NCBI GenBank assembly: GCA_001510575.1
Contig: LNGK01000008.1
Location: forward strand, 2,024,077 to 2,088,076
DNA length: 64,000 nucleotides
Direction: 5' to 3'
Source: Knoxdaviesia capensis
Lineage: Eukaryota > Ascomycota > Sordariomycetes > Microascales > Gondwanamycetaceae
Positions 32,664 to 43,140 of this stretch are shown here, in pieces. Each line of letters begins with the position of its first letter. Position 1 is the first letter of the stretch. The notes beneath the pieces were generated by a model. It was not told the DNA's origin, ran no database searches, and saw only the letters and a program-made list of their open reading frames with translations. The translations under genes were made by a program, and so were the position numbers.

Positions 32664-33444
32664 TTTGCTGGCTGTGAAGCTGTAATGGCACAAAACTGGT
32701 TAAACAACAAACCACGATTGGTTAATCGAGTACAGAATAAAATGAAGAGCAAGAGTTTCCTTTCAGCAGGTGGTACTTCATGAAATCACTGATATATAAT
32801 ACACCTCCAGAGGCGCGCGTTTGCTGACATATCGAATCTTGAAAGCGAGCTCGAAGAAGAGCAAACGCGCCGAGTGGAGCTCCGGCGTCGGCGCAAAAGT
32901 GGTGGAAGAGGGACGGACGGGCTTGAAAATGGAAATTGGAGGGGTCTATTCTTTTCTACTTATTTAATTTTTTTTTAATGAAAAATTCGGAAAATCCAGC
33001 CAGTGCCACTGTGATTAACACGGTGAGTAACACGGTCCTAATCGATAAGCGAGTGATAATGTCGAGGTCACGTGAAACTACAGAACCATAAGTATCTGCA
33101 CGGAAATATCCCACTTATTGTGTGGTACGTACCGTTTAGGGCCGACAAAACCCACCAAAATCAACGAACAAAAAAAAAAAGAATCTAGTAGTGCATATTA
33201 CTTCGCACAGCCAAAATTTCACGAATCCAACTTTTCCTCCCAAATCTGGAACTCCAACAACCGTTGTTTTGATGTGAGTGAGCGATAGAGCGACGCCCTT
33301 TGCGATTTACCATTGGAACCCTTTTCATTTCCTTTTTCAATTGCTGCTCCAATTCCAGCTTCTTCCTGTTACTGACTTCTTCCCACTTTCTCTTCTCCTC
33401 CGCAGTCTACTAACCCCCATCAAACAGCACCTCGAATCTTCACG
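32664..33444. promoter_or_regulatory. Divergent promoter region, CFD1 / RPL4
   Basis: A ~780 bp bidirectional promoter. Before the ribosomal-protein gene there is a CT-rich leader (about 33300-33405) that ends with a CAG, possibly a 5'-UTR intron acceptor. Poly-A and poly-T runs are present. No other gene is seen. Confidence 0.45.
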
Positions 33445-34906
33445 ATGTCTCGCCCTACCGTCAACATCCTCGGAAAGGATGGTGCCCCGACCGGCAACAC
33501 CCTGACCATCCCTCTGGTCTTCAGCAGCCCCATCCGCCCTGATATCGTCCAGCATGTCCACACCGGCATGGCCAAGAACAGACGCCAGGCTTACTCCGTG
33601 AGCGAGAAGGCCGGTCACCAGACCTCTGCCGAGTCCTGGGGAACTGGTTAGTGGATGCTCCGACAACACCGACGTCCGATCGGATTTGGAGGCCTGATTC
33701 TTTCGATCCGCTGGGAGGAATGTTCAACGTGGGACTGGCTTGAAATTGTGGTTGAAATCTGGACGAAGTTGGGGCAGGACGACAGGGGAAGACGGCTTGG
33801 TTTAAAGGCCGAAACTACTTCCGTCTCACAGCCAACGAAGACTTTCAACCGACAATCATGGCCATGAATCCGTTGATTTGACCTCCAGCGTCGATTGATG
33901 AAGCTTTGCTCAAATCGGGGACTACCTTGAAAAATTGTGCACACGTGCTGACTCTTTGCTTCTTCAACTTCACAGGTCGCGCTGTTGCCCGTATCCCCCG
34001 TGTCTCTGGTTCCGGTACCCACCGTGCTGGTCAGGCTGCCTTTGGTAACATGTGCCGTTCCGGCCGCATGTTCGCCCCTACCAAGGTCTGGCGCAAGTGG
34101 CACGTCAAGATCAACCAGGGCCAGAAGTGAGTTTTTTGTGCACACATGAACATGCCGATCTTCATCTGGCAATAAGACCAAAAGTTCTAACAGTATACCT
34201 TTTTTCACTTCTGTCTAGGCGCTACGCCGTTGTTTCGGCCGTTGCTGCTTCCGGTGTCGCTCCCCTCCTGCTCTCGCGCGGCCACCAGATCTCGGCCGTC
34301 CCCGAGGTGCCCCTGGTTGTTGACTCGTCGCTCGTTGCCGAGTCGGCCATCGCCAAGACCTCCGCCGCTCTGGCCCTGCTCAAGGGCATCGGTGCTGGCC
34401 CCGACCTGGAGAAGGTCAAGGGCAGCAAGAAGCTCCGCGCCGGCAAGGGCAAGCTCCGTGGCCGCCGCCACCGCCAGCGCCGTGGTCCCCTGGTTGTGTA
34501 CGATGCCGAGACCGACGGCAAGGAGCTCATCAAGGGCCTGCGCAACATCCCCGGAGTTGAGACCAGCCCCGTGACTGCCCTGAACCTGCTCCAGCTTGCC
34601 CCCGGTGGCCACCTTGGCCGCTTCGTCATCTGGACCTCGTCGGCCTTCAAGGCGCTCGACACCATCTACGGCTCGACCACCGAGCCGTCGGCCCTGAAGA
34701 AGGACTTCCTCCTCCCCGCGAACATTGTGTCGCAGGCCGACCTTGCCAGACTGATCAACAGCTCGGAAACCCAGAGTGCGCTCAACGCCCCCAAGGGCGT
34801 TAAGAACACGCGGAGATCGGCTGTGCAGAAGAAGAACCCTCTGCGCAACAAGCAGGTTCTCCTGCGCCTCAACCCCTACGCCAAGACCTTCACCCAGTCG
34901 AAGTAA
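33445..34906 (+). CDS. RPL4: 60S ribosomal protein uL4 (L4)
   Basis: A structural protein of the large ribosomal subunit whose internal loop lines the peptide exit tunnel. Three exons (33445-33646, 33976-34126, 34219-34906) give 346 aa. The first intron is 329 bp, long for this window. Recognisable segments include the N-terminal RPTVNILGKDG, the tunnel-loop segment around SESWGTGRAVARIPRVSG and HRAGQAAFGNMCRSGRMFAPTK, and RGRRHRQRRGPLVVY. The C-terminus is basic and ends with NPYAKTFTQSK. Codon use is strongly biased to C-ending codons, as in highly expressed fungal genes. Confidence 0.97.
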
Positions 34907-35650
34907 ATTGGTGTCAGTTGGAGGGACTGTGCATGTAGCGGACTTTTTTTTCTCTCTCTTTTCTTTTTGTTTCCTCTAGTTTTATAGGGTATCACCACAC
35001 CTTTATGAAAACGAGGGGGGGATTGGATGATGGAATCCAAGCAAAACAACCAATGGATTTTTTATGTTACATGAGGGCGTCATGGTAATTAGGAAAGAGG
35101 ATTTATAAAATTCGAGCTTTCCGTAAATGAAGAAATTCATTCACCTTAACTTTCACTTTTTTCCACGTGTAGACTGAATCCGTGATATATGATAAAAGCT
35201 ACGTAAAATTGTGTGATCGGGGAATAAGGAAGGCTGAGGGGAATGAATAGACAGGGAGATTTGTTGAGGAGAGAGAGGCACAGTGCTTTGGAGAGGCAGT
35301 CGAAATTTATCGCCATCATAACCCAAGATCGCGACATCCACAGCCTGCAAAGTCCAAGAAGACGTTGATTTGAAATCCGAAGTCGGGTAATTTTCCACCT
35401 GATATCCAGTGCTGCCAAACTTTCATCTTCTTTCAACCTCGAGAAGTCGAGCACACAATTTCTAACGGAGAGATCTACAGTCTCACATCCCAAGATCGAG
35501 TTTACGAACATGCGGACCGACGGACGGACGAGATATATGAATAACGCTTTCATTCAACGTTCGCGAAATAAACCAAGTTTTAAGAAGTATATCACAACAG
35601 AAAATGAAACATAACTACAGAAAAAAAAAAGAAACGTAACAAGTCAACAT
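34907..35650. other. Convergent 3' region between RPL4 and the aminotransferase
   Basis: Facing 3' UTRs; T-rich after the ribosomal gene, A-rich before the aminotransferase stop. No gene is supported. Confidence 0.6.
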
Positions 35651-37732
35651 CTAGCATCCAATCATCATGCCGAAATTCGCCAGCTCAGACTTCGCAGCAA
35701 GGTCCTCGACGGAAGCCATCTGGGCCTCGGCCAACAGCGCCTCGATCTCAGCAACGGTCTTGATGCGCCAGAAGCGCTGCAGGCCGGCGGCGAAGCCGCG
35801 CGACCCGGATTCGACGCGCTCGGCGGTCTCGGCAGCGAAGCACAGGCGGAAGTACGCCCAGCCGCGGCTGGCCATGATCTCGGGGGTGGCGCTGAACATC
35901 GCGCCCGGGGTGACCAGCAGCAGGTAGGGCTTGTGGGTGAGGAAGATGTTCAGGGCCATGGCCAGCGACGGGCCGGTGACGACCGGCAGGCCGGAGTGCG
36001 CGCCGGCGGGGTTGCGGGCCATGAACAGCGGGTGCGACTCGAAGTGCACGCGCAGCCACAGGAACATGCCGGCGCGCGGCCACAGGAACGAGATCAGCCG
36101 CGTCTTGGTGATGAAGCCCCAGTCGGCGGTGGCGGGGTCGGTCGGCGTCGACTGCTTCAGCTGGTACGTGGCCTCCTCGTCGAGGATGGTGCTCATGGTC
36201 ACCATGCGGCGCTCGTACGCGCCGTGCAGGCCCTCCAGCCACCGCACCCAGCCGTCGGTCTTCCAGCCGCTGAAGTCGAGCTTGTCGCGCGCCGACAGCC
36301 GGTTGAAGGCCTCGACCACGTCGCCCGGCTGCGGGCCGACGATCAGCTCGGCGATCATGCTCTGCACGAAGCCCGACGGCTGCTGCGTTGAGGTCTCGGT
36401 GATGCGGAGGAGCCGCTCGATGAAGGCCGGCTGTGCGGTCAGCCAGCCGAGACGGCAGCCCGGCGCGACGGTCTTGGAGAAGGTGTCCAGGCGGATCACG
36501 CGACCGTCGGTGTCGAACTGCAGGAACGACGGCACCAGCGAGTCGAGGAACGGGTAGCCGGAGCCCTTTTCGCCGGTGAAGCCGGCGGTTAGCGGCTGCT
36601 CCTGGGCAAGGGGCATGCCACGCGACATGGCCTCCTCGCGGGCGGCCGAGGGGTACTGCAGGTACCAGTAGGGGTCGTCCTCGAGGATGATGACGTCGTA
36701 CTTGCTGAAGATGTCGTACAGCTGCTTACGGCGCTCGACCGACAGCAGAGCACCGGTGGGGTTCTGGCCCATGGTGACGGTGTACATGAGGTGCGGGCGT
36801 TTGCCGTTCGCCGGGTCCCACGACGAGAGCACGTCGTCCAGGCCGCCCGGGCCATAGGGGATCATGCCCATGCCGTCCATCTCGACCGAGACGACCTGCA
36901 GACCGCGCGGCTGGGCCTGGGTCAACACGCTCGAGAACATGAAGGACTCGACCATCAGACCCTCGCGCTCGAGCGGGTCCGACACGCCCGGCAGCCAGAT
37001 ATTCGACAGCATCTCGAGGCACTTGGACATGCCGTCGGTCGAGCCGCACGTGAGGATGATCTCGGGGCCGCCGGCGTAGGGGACGTTGGGGTGCAGGCAC
37101 TCGCGGGTGAACTGGCGCAGGAACGAGCGCAGCGCTGGGTAGCCTTCGGCGGTGCCGTACTGGAGGGCGGTGGCCAAGTCGATCTTCAGGGTCGGGTCGG
37201 GCTGGGCCGAGACCTTCGGGATGGCGAGATGGGCGGAGGAGAGATTGGTCGATGGGTCGGCGGTCGTGGTGGCCGGAACAGTCGACGACGACGACGACGA
37301 AGACGACGAGCCGGATGCATCGGAGGCGGTCGACGACGGCGTCCAGCGTTCGGGCAGGGCGGTCTTGGCCTCTAGGCTGTCAAATGGGAACAGACTGACA
37401 TTTGGTAGGCCTGGATACATGCGGTGAAGCACAATTTGTCAGCACCGAAACATCACCAAAGGTCGGGCGTTGGCCGTGCTGGATGGAGGGTTCACTCCGG
37501 CCGGCCAGCCTGAGCGGGCCGCGGAAAAGAAATCCAGCGGAGTTGAACGGCAGATTCAACGAGAACACTTACCACCAGCCAGATTCGCAATCCCGGGGAT
37601 CTGGAAGAACTTATAGAACTGCTTCATCGAGCTCGCCACACGGTTCTTGGTTGAGCCGGAGAGATGGTGGCTGAGATCCATGGGCGGCAGCTGCGCCGAC
37701 GAAGCCGCCGTGGACTTTGAGTGGGAAACCAT
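35651..37732 (-). CDS. Aro8-like PLP-dependent aminotransferase (aromatic / 2-aminoadipate type)
   Basis: A fold-type I aminotransferase of the Aro8/kynurenine-aminoadipate group. Exons 37732-37573 and 37410-35651 give 639 aa. The PLP lysine lies in the segment TFSKTVAPGCRLGW, near residue 366. Other family marks are ILTCGSTDGMSKCLEML, TVTMGQNPTGALLS, ILEDDPYWYLQYP and, late in the chain, AGMFLWLRV and YFRLCFA. A run of nine Ser plus Thr/Ala (around residues 85-115) is inserted before the substrate segment DLATALQYG and is absent from most relatives; another Ser/Thr/Pro stretch precedes the C-terminal domain. The start is uncertain: an in-frame ATG at 37792 would add 20 residues. Substrates (Phe/Tyr/Trp or 2-aminoadipate for lysine) cannot be separated by eye. 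Confidence 0.88.
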
Positions 37733-39536
37733 TGTGTGATGCATTGGGGATGTGGTATTGAGAAGTGAGAATATATTCAAGAGGCCAGACACCAGAAATC
37801 ACAGAATTGTGGTTGCTCAGGGTGCGGATTTTGGATGAGGTTGGGTTGGCAGATGTCCGCTAACACTTTCTTGATAACAGACAGATAAGGGGTGGAATTC
37901 CGAGACAGCGGCCACCGACGGGATTGAAAGCCACAGCACAGATGAGGGAAGTTACACGGATCTAGAAAAAAAAAAGAAAAAAGAGGAAAAATAAAATAAA
38001 AAAGGAAGAGGAAAGAGAAAGGGAAAGGGGGAAATAGCAAGAGAATCAAGGTCTATGTAGGGCACAGAAATGGCAAAAGGTCTTTTTGCGGCCCTGGATA
38101 GTGGACGTATGTTCAGACGGAGAAGCGAAATAGTGGGGGAAGCGATACCACCACGGTCTGACAGGGTGAGAGTTGCCAAACAGGGTTCGTTTTCGTTTCT
38201 TTTTACGTCCCACAGGAGACAGACACGAGAGCGGACGGGACGTTGGCTTCCCCCTCGTCCTAGATTATCCGGCGGTCGGCGGTGTGTGGCCCGTTCTTCC
38301 TCCGAAGACCGACGGAGTCTAACTCAACCTTGGGTTTACTGTGTGACGGGGAATAAGCCAACTTGGATGACTATGGTACACTGGACAAACTCCTTCGACA
38401 CGAAACTGTGTGTGTGTGTGCATGATCCTGCAAGTGAAGCTGAACTCGCTTTCTAGCCAACACGCACACGAGATAAGCTCGGCCGGCCTTATCAGCACAC
38501 ACGCCGGCAGTCTGGGCGTTGTATTCCGGGATATGTGCCTCACGTCCTTTGGCTTCATCATGCTGGATGGCTGTGACTGTCTCTGAGCCATTCGGTCGTT
38601 GACTCTCTGACAGAATCAATATTCAACCACGATGAGATAAGGTTCAGACGTCCCCTGCAGGGCCACTTTTGATGTAATTTGCCACCAGGCAACCGTCAAC
38701 AGCCCCCAATATTTGCCCGCTGTTCACTGATACTCGACCACGGCAGGCAAAATGGCCTGAAATTGGACATTCGCTAGGAGGTATCACAGCCGCTCAGAAA
38801 GCATCTTGTTACTCAAAAGCGTGTAACATGTTTGCTCTTGGATTTGATCTGATAACAGCACGCGTCAATTACCACCGTCGGCGACATTCGCAGCTTGACA
38901 AGACTGGGAAACACACTGAACGACAGTAATGCAAATCAACGCAAGATTCTTGAAAATGTCGGTAAACCGCCGCAGCTGTTCATGTTGGATTTCTAATCGA
39001 GCGAGCCTGGATTTTGCACATCTCCACATCTAACCCTAAGGGCACACACCAGGTTAGGCTCCAGGTTTCGCCGGCAGAACACCGGCAGAACTGGGGATTT
39101 CTGGTGCCTATTTTTAGCCGGGATTACTCCTGCATTTAATGACGACGGAGGCCAAAAGTACATTGACGTAGCACGCTTGTTAGCAAACGCGCGCTTCACT
39201 GAACGTTTCTGAGTCTCTGTTGTTCGTTCGCTCTTCATATGATTTCATCTTCACGTCTTGTCTTTTGAGACCAACTGGAATTTACGTACCGTTTGTGGTT
39301 TAACTCTTTTCCCCCCCTCAGACCACATCGTGTTCCCCTCTCCTCTCCCACATTGGGTGTTTGCTTGAGTTTCAACTCTCCTTTCCACCCCCTGGTTCAC
39401 GTCAAAAGGAAAAGGAACAAAAAGTACCCCTGCGTCTTCCAACTTTCCTATCCCATCGCCATGCATCTTTCGACTCCCGCCGCCGGTATATGAGTATTCT
39501 TCCCGCCTGTTCTGCTTGCAGAAACATGACTGCTCA
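37733..39536. promoter_or_regulatory. Divergent promoter region, aminotransferase / WG-motif protein
   Basis: A 1.8 kb region with A-rich tracts on the left and a CT-rich leader at 39240-39480 before the plus-strand gene. A telobox-like TAACCCTAA occurs at 39031-39039. An out-of-frame ATG at 39526 precedes the main start. No separate gene is supported. Confidence 0.45.
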
Positions 39537-42005
39537 ATGGAAAATCCGTGGGGCAGTCCTTGGGCCACGGCCGACCAGCCCGAACCTTCGTTTGGCCGCC
39601 CGCCGCCGTCGCCGCTCTCGCTCTTCGCGCAGAGCAGTACCACCACTTCAACTGCAGCTCCTTCGATCCCGCTAGGCCCGCCGGCCGTTTCCTCGCCGTG
39701 GCAGGACGATGGCGATGGCGACGGGGATGATTTCGGCGACTGGGAATCCGGGCTGACGCCAAAGGCGACCTTCGACTTCCCGTCTTTGGCTGCCGTCCCG
39801 GATCTTGCCGCGGCCGATCTTCCCGGATCTCCCGCGTTCCCAGATTTCCGCTCGACTCCCACTCCCCGCTTTGGCCTGGAAGACCCGGCTGTCGTCGTTC
39901 CCCCGTCTCCCACCACGTCCTCCGCAAACACTCTCGATATCCCCTCGACTATCAACAATTCCGTATCTTCCTCTTTATTTGTACCACCACCGTCACATGT
40001 CTCAAACTCAAACACCCTCGCCGACTACCACGACCCGTGGGCTAGTCCCAATTTCACCCCCGCCGACGATGACTTCTTGGATACGCCCAAGTTCGAGCCA
40101 GATGATGGCTTCCCGACGCTGTCTCCCGCGGAGCACACCGCCGATCCGCTCGTCGCAAAGGACGACGACCCTACTTCTAGTGTTAACTCCCCACTGGGAG
40201 CTGCTCGCGACCCGACACCAGAGCTGACCCCTACCAAACCGTCGAAAACCACACCTCTTGAGCTAGATGCTACACCGGCTCCTTCACCAGCTGCTGATGA
40301 CCCGGCTTCACCGCCTTCTGCCGCCCCGTCATCGCCCGTCCTGGACCGGACACCGACTTCGCGACAGCCCGGCAAAGTTCAAGAACTCGTCGTTATGTTC
40401 GACGGAATTGCTCGAAGCTTGGCCGCCGATCCGCCCGTGATTCGTCCCTCGGGAGATCGACAAAGATCTTTCGGGGATACCTCGATGAACTCAGACGTAT
40501 CCAGCGAGGCTCCACACCCGCCCAATGACACAGAATCACATGAGCCGGCCTTGGACAAGGTCGGAAGTGATCCTGCTTATGATACCCCCAAGACTGAAAA
40601 TACCCACGAAGTCGATGAATCGCCCAAACCTCTTTCACCCAAGAGCCCCAACCCGAAGAGCCCCAACCCCAAGAGTCCCACCCCCAAAACGCCAACGCGC
40701 CACCTCTTTGGATCTCCAGTGACCAGAAAGACGGGAAAGCCGGCGCGGGTCGAGGTTGTATCCGTTGACAAAGAAGATTTGTCCAAGCTGCTCAACTACC
40801 TCAGCGAAGAGCCGGATGCGTATCCCGTCGAGGTGGGTGAGCATGAGCGCGACTCTTTCACCGAAACCTCGGAACGACGAGTATGGTACCGTGTTGCCCA
40901 TAACGCCTACAACGTCGGAGACGAAGCCGTGTACCGACAGATCCACTGGAAATCGACCAAGATCCACCACGACACCATCATGATTGTGCGGAAATGGATG
41001 GACCGCCGTTCTAGCTCATCAGCCCGTGTTGTCTCGGGTGGTAGCGGGAGAACCGCTTCGACCGGAGGCACGTCCTTTGGCTGGGACCAGGCGTCCTCGA
41101 GTGACCCTGTCGATATGGATGCCTTCCTGCAGCTGCGGAGTCCACGGCCCACCCCGAAGCAGTCGGCTGGGTCGCGGTTGTCTTTGCCGGCAGCCCCCAC
41201 TGGCTTTTCTGTCCATGATGGGAGCACATCGCCTCATAGCCAGCCCGGATCGACAACTCCAACTCCGGATGACCGGTCCCGTCAGTTCCCGGAGCTGTCT
41301 CGACTGCAGACCTCCCATCGGAGTACATCCTCCTTGGGCACAAACCAGCCCCAGTCTCACCGTGGGGCGAATATACCACATCTCTCATCACCACTCTCAC
41401 TCCCGCCTCGCAACGTCCGAGATGATGCCTCCGCAGAATTGAACGGCGTGAAGAGACCTGAGTTATCTGCGGCTGGCCAGACCGCACTAGGTAATGGAGC
41501 CGGGCTCGGGTCGCCGGGACTGTCCCCGGACATCCCGCTTCCACCGCTTACCACCGCAACCACCCCCGCTACTACCGCGGCCACTAGCGCATCTGCGAAC
41601 GGTGCATTCGAATTACCCGACGACGACGACGATTGGGGCGACATGGTTGACTCGGAGCCCGCAGCCCCCGGGATTGTCCCAGATGATGCCTTTTCATCCC
41701 CGGCCTTTGCCGAACCGGCCGGCGAAGAAGCGGCGGATCTCTTTGGGTGGAGCTCGGCGAAGAAAGCGCCACCGCCGGCACCGGCACCGGCGGCGAAGCC
41801 GAATCCTGCTCCTCTGCGCGTGTTGGAACCGGCTGCGGTTTTGATCGCGCAGGATGCCCCCCTTACCGCAAAGCGGGTACCGGCAGAAGCTGTGGCGGCT
41901 CCCGAACAAGCGGAACAATCTCAGCAAGAGATTGATGAGGTCGATGAGGCGTTAGTGGCGCGCATTATCAGCCAACTACCTGATCTGGCATACATGCACC
42001 TGTGA
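39537..42005 (+). CDS. Acidic, mostly disordered protein with WG-type motifs (822 aa)
   Basis: I do not recognise a named family. The single exon gives 822 aa, mostly Ser, Pro, Thr and acidic residues. Short Trp motifs recur: NPWGSPW at the very N-terminus, FGDWESG near 65, DPWASPNF near 165, DDDWGDMVD near 700 and LFGWSS near 740. Acidic WG/FG motifs like these bind gamma-adaptin ear and GGA ear domains, as in aftiphilin, so a role in clathrin/AP-1 traffic is possible. A KSPNP repeat lies at about 365-385. One ordered-looking segment at about 405-490 (EDLSKLLNYLSEE, ERRVWYRVAHNAYNVGDEAVYRQIHW, KIHHDTIMIVRKWMDRR) may be a small helical domain. The C-terminus ends EIDEVDEALVARIISQLPDLAYM, an amphipathic helix. 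The chosen ATG is the first in frame. Confidence 0.75.
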   Translation: MENPWGSPWATADQPEPSFGRPPPSPLSLFAQSSTTTSTAAPSIPLGPPAVSSPWQDDGDGDGDDFGDWESGLTPKATFDFPSLAAVPDLAAADLPGSPAFPDFRSTPTPRFGLEDPAVVVPPSPTTSSANTLDIPSTINNSVSSSLFVPPPSHVSNSNTLADYHDPWASPNFTPADDDFLDTPKFEPDDGFPTLSPAEHTADPLVAKDDDPTSSVNSPLGAARDPTPELTPTKPSKTTPLELDATPAPSPAADDPASPPSAAPSSPVLDRTPTSRQPGKVQELVVMFDGIARSLAADPPVIRPSGDRQRSFGDTSMNSDVSSEAPHPPNDTESHEPALDKVGSDPAYDTPKTENTHEVDESPKPLSPKSPNPKSPNPKSPTPKTPTRHLFGSPVTRKTGKPARVEVVSVDKEDLSKLLNYLSEEPDAYPVEVGEHERDSFTETSERRVWYRVAHNAYNVGDEAVYRQIHWKSTKIHHDTIMIVRKWMDRRSSSSARVVSGGSGRTASTGGTSFGWDQASSSDPVDMDAFLQLRSPRPTPKQSAGSRLSLPAAPTGFSVHDGSTSPHSQPGSTTPTPDDRSRQFPELSRLQTSHRSTSSLGTNQPQSHRGANIPHLSSPLSLPPRNVRDDASAELNGVKRPELSAAGQTALGNGAGLGSPGLSPDIPLPPLTTATTPATTAATSASANGAFELPDDDDDWGDMVDSEPAAPGIVPDDAFSSPAFAEPAGEEAADLFGWSSAKKAPPPAPAPAAKPNPAPLRVLEPAAVLIAQDAPLTAKRVPAEAVAAPEQAEQSQQEIDEVDEALVARIISQLPDLAYMHL

Positions 42006-42449
42006 TATATATTCTAATTATTTGTTTACTAGTCCATACGCATGTTTCCAGGGGCTCAAGCATATCAACTTTTCTGTTTCTTTTCTTATCACTTGGAGTA
42101 TCAGCATGTTTTCCTTTCTGTTCGTTTTTGGCTGTATGATTAACACCCGGAGTTCGGTTAATAGCAACTGTGTACAGTTGGAGTCCTTTCGGGACACAGG
42201 TTTAGTGTTTGAGCATCTTATGATAGCTGAAACTTAGCATTTGAATAGCACTTGAACATTCACACAACAACTGGGTACTGTAACTGCAAAGCTTGAGACA
42301 CTCTATTGAAAGCACAACTCCCGCCTCGACACCCTGTATTGTTCGTTCTACACGTGTATATCATCATTACCACCGACGCGCACTCCACATACACTACTCA
42401 CCACAATTCATCCCGCTACCCATCCCACCGCTGCCGTTTGCACCGCCCC
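42006..42449. other. Convergent 3' region
   Basis: About 440 bp between facing stop codons; nothing further is seen. Confidence 0.6.
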
Positions 42450-43079
42450 TTAGTAAAGTCTCCCAGTCTCCCGGGCAAACCGCAGTCTGCGGGCGCGGCG
42501 CCGGCCGCGCCAGTCGGGATCCAGCGGGTCATCCGGGATGAACTCGACGGGGACTGTGGCCGCGGCTTCGTCTTCCCCATCCTCGGCGGCGGGGGCCGGG
42601 GCCGGCGTTGGTACGGCGGGGGCCGGCTGGACTGCGCCGCCTTCCAGCGTGATGAGCGAGGTGATCACGGTGGTCAGCACCGCTTGGCCGGAGCCCTCGG
42701 CTGCGGCGGCTGTGGCCACGGTGGCGCCGGTTATCGGTAGGCATTGGGAGTACCATTGGCTGGTGGGAGATGTGGTCAGCACACAGACGTGGGTGGGGGG
42801 GTGGGGAAGGGTGTGAAGCGGGTTCTTACTTTCGTTCTTGACAGGATGTGCCGTCTGGGCAGCCTGTGATGCCTTGGTACTCTGATCCACCGCCTGTATA
42901 TCAAGGGTTAGTTAGACAATGGCGAGAAGAAGCCGGCTGGCTGCGTGGAGTGAGGCTGGAAGCTGGCGTGATCTGATAACACTGGGGTGGTACTTACACT
43001 GTCCCCAGACAGTTTGACTGGCCTGGGCGTGAACCCGGGCTGAGAGCAGCAGTACCACGATTGCCGAGGGGACAATCAT
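42450..43079 (-). CDS. Secreted CBM1 (fungal cellulose-binding) protein without catalytic domain
   Basis: This gene appears only after splicing: exons 43079-42998, 42893-42830 and 42759-42450 (GT-AG, phases 1 and 2) give 151 aa. A hydrophobic signal peptide (MIVPSAIVVLLLSARVHA) is followed at once by a complete CBM1: VWGQCGG, YQGITGC, CxxGTSC, NQWYSQC, with the six Cys and the aromatic residues that bind crystalline cellulose (W, Y and WY). Introns 1 and 2 both fall inside the CBM1. After it comes an Ala/Thr stretch, a Pro/Ala linker (PAPAVPTPAPAPA), an acidic block and a basic end (GRRRARR) that could be a Kex2-type processing site. No glycoside hydrolase, LPMO or esterase domain follows, so it is a stand-alone wall- or cellulose-binding protein. 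Confidence 0.85.
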
Positions 43080-43093
43080 GTCTGGGTCTGGGA

Positions 43094-43096
<3 letters not shown>

Positions 43097-43137
<41 letters not shown>
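43097..43137. repeat. (GA)20 microsatellite in the CBM1 gene leader
   Basis: A 41-base uninterrupted GA repeat begins 18 bases before the CBM1 gene ATG (CT repeat on the coding strand). It probably lies in the 5' UTR or core promoter, where length changes could affect expression. Confidence 0.85.
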
Positions 43138-43140
<3 letters not shown>

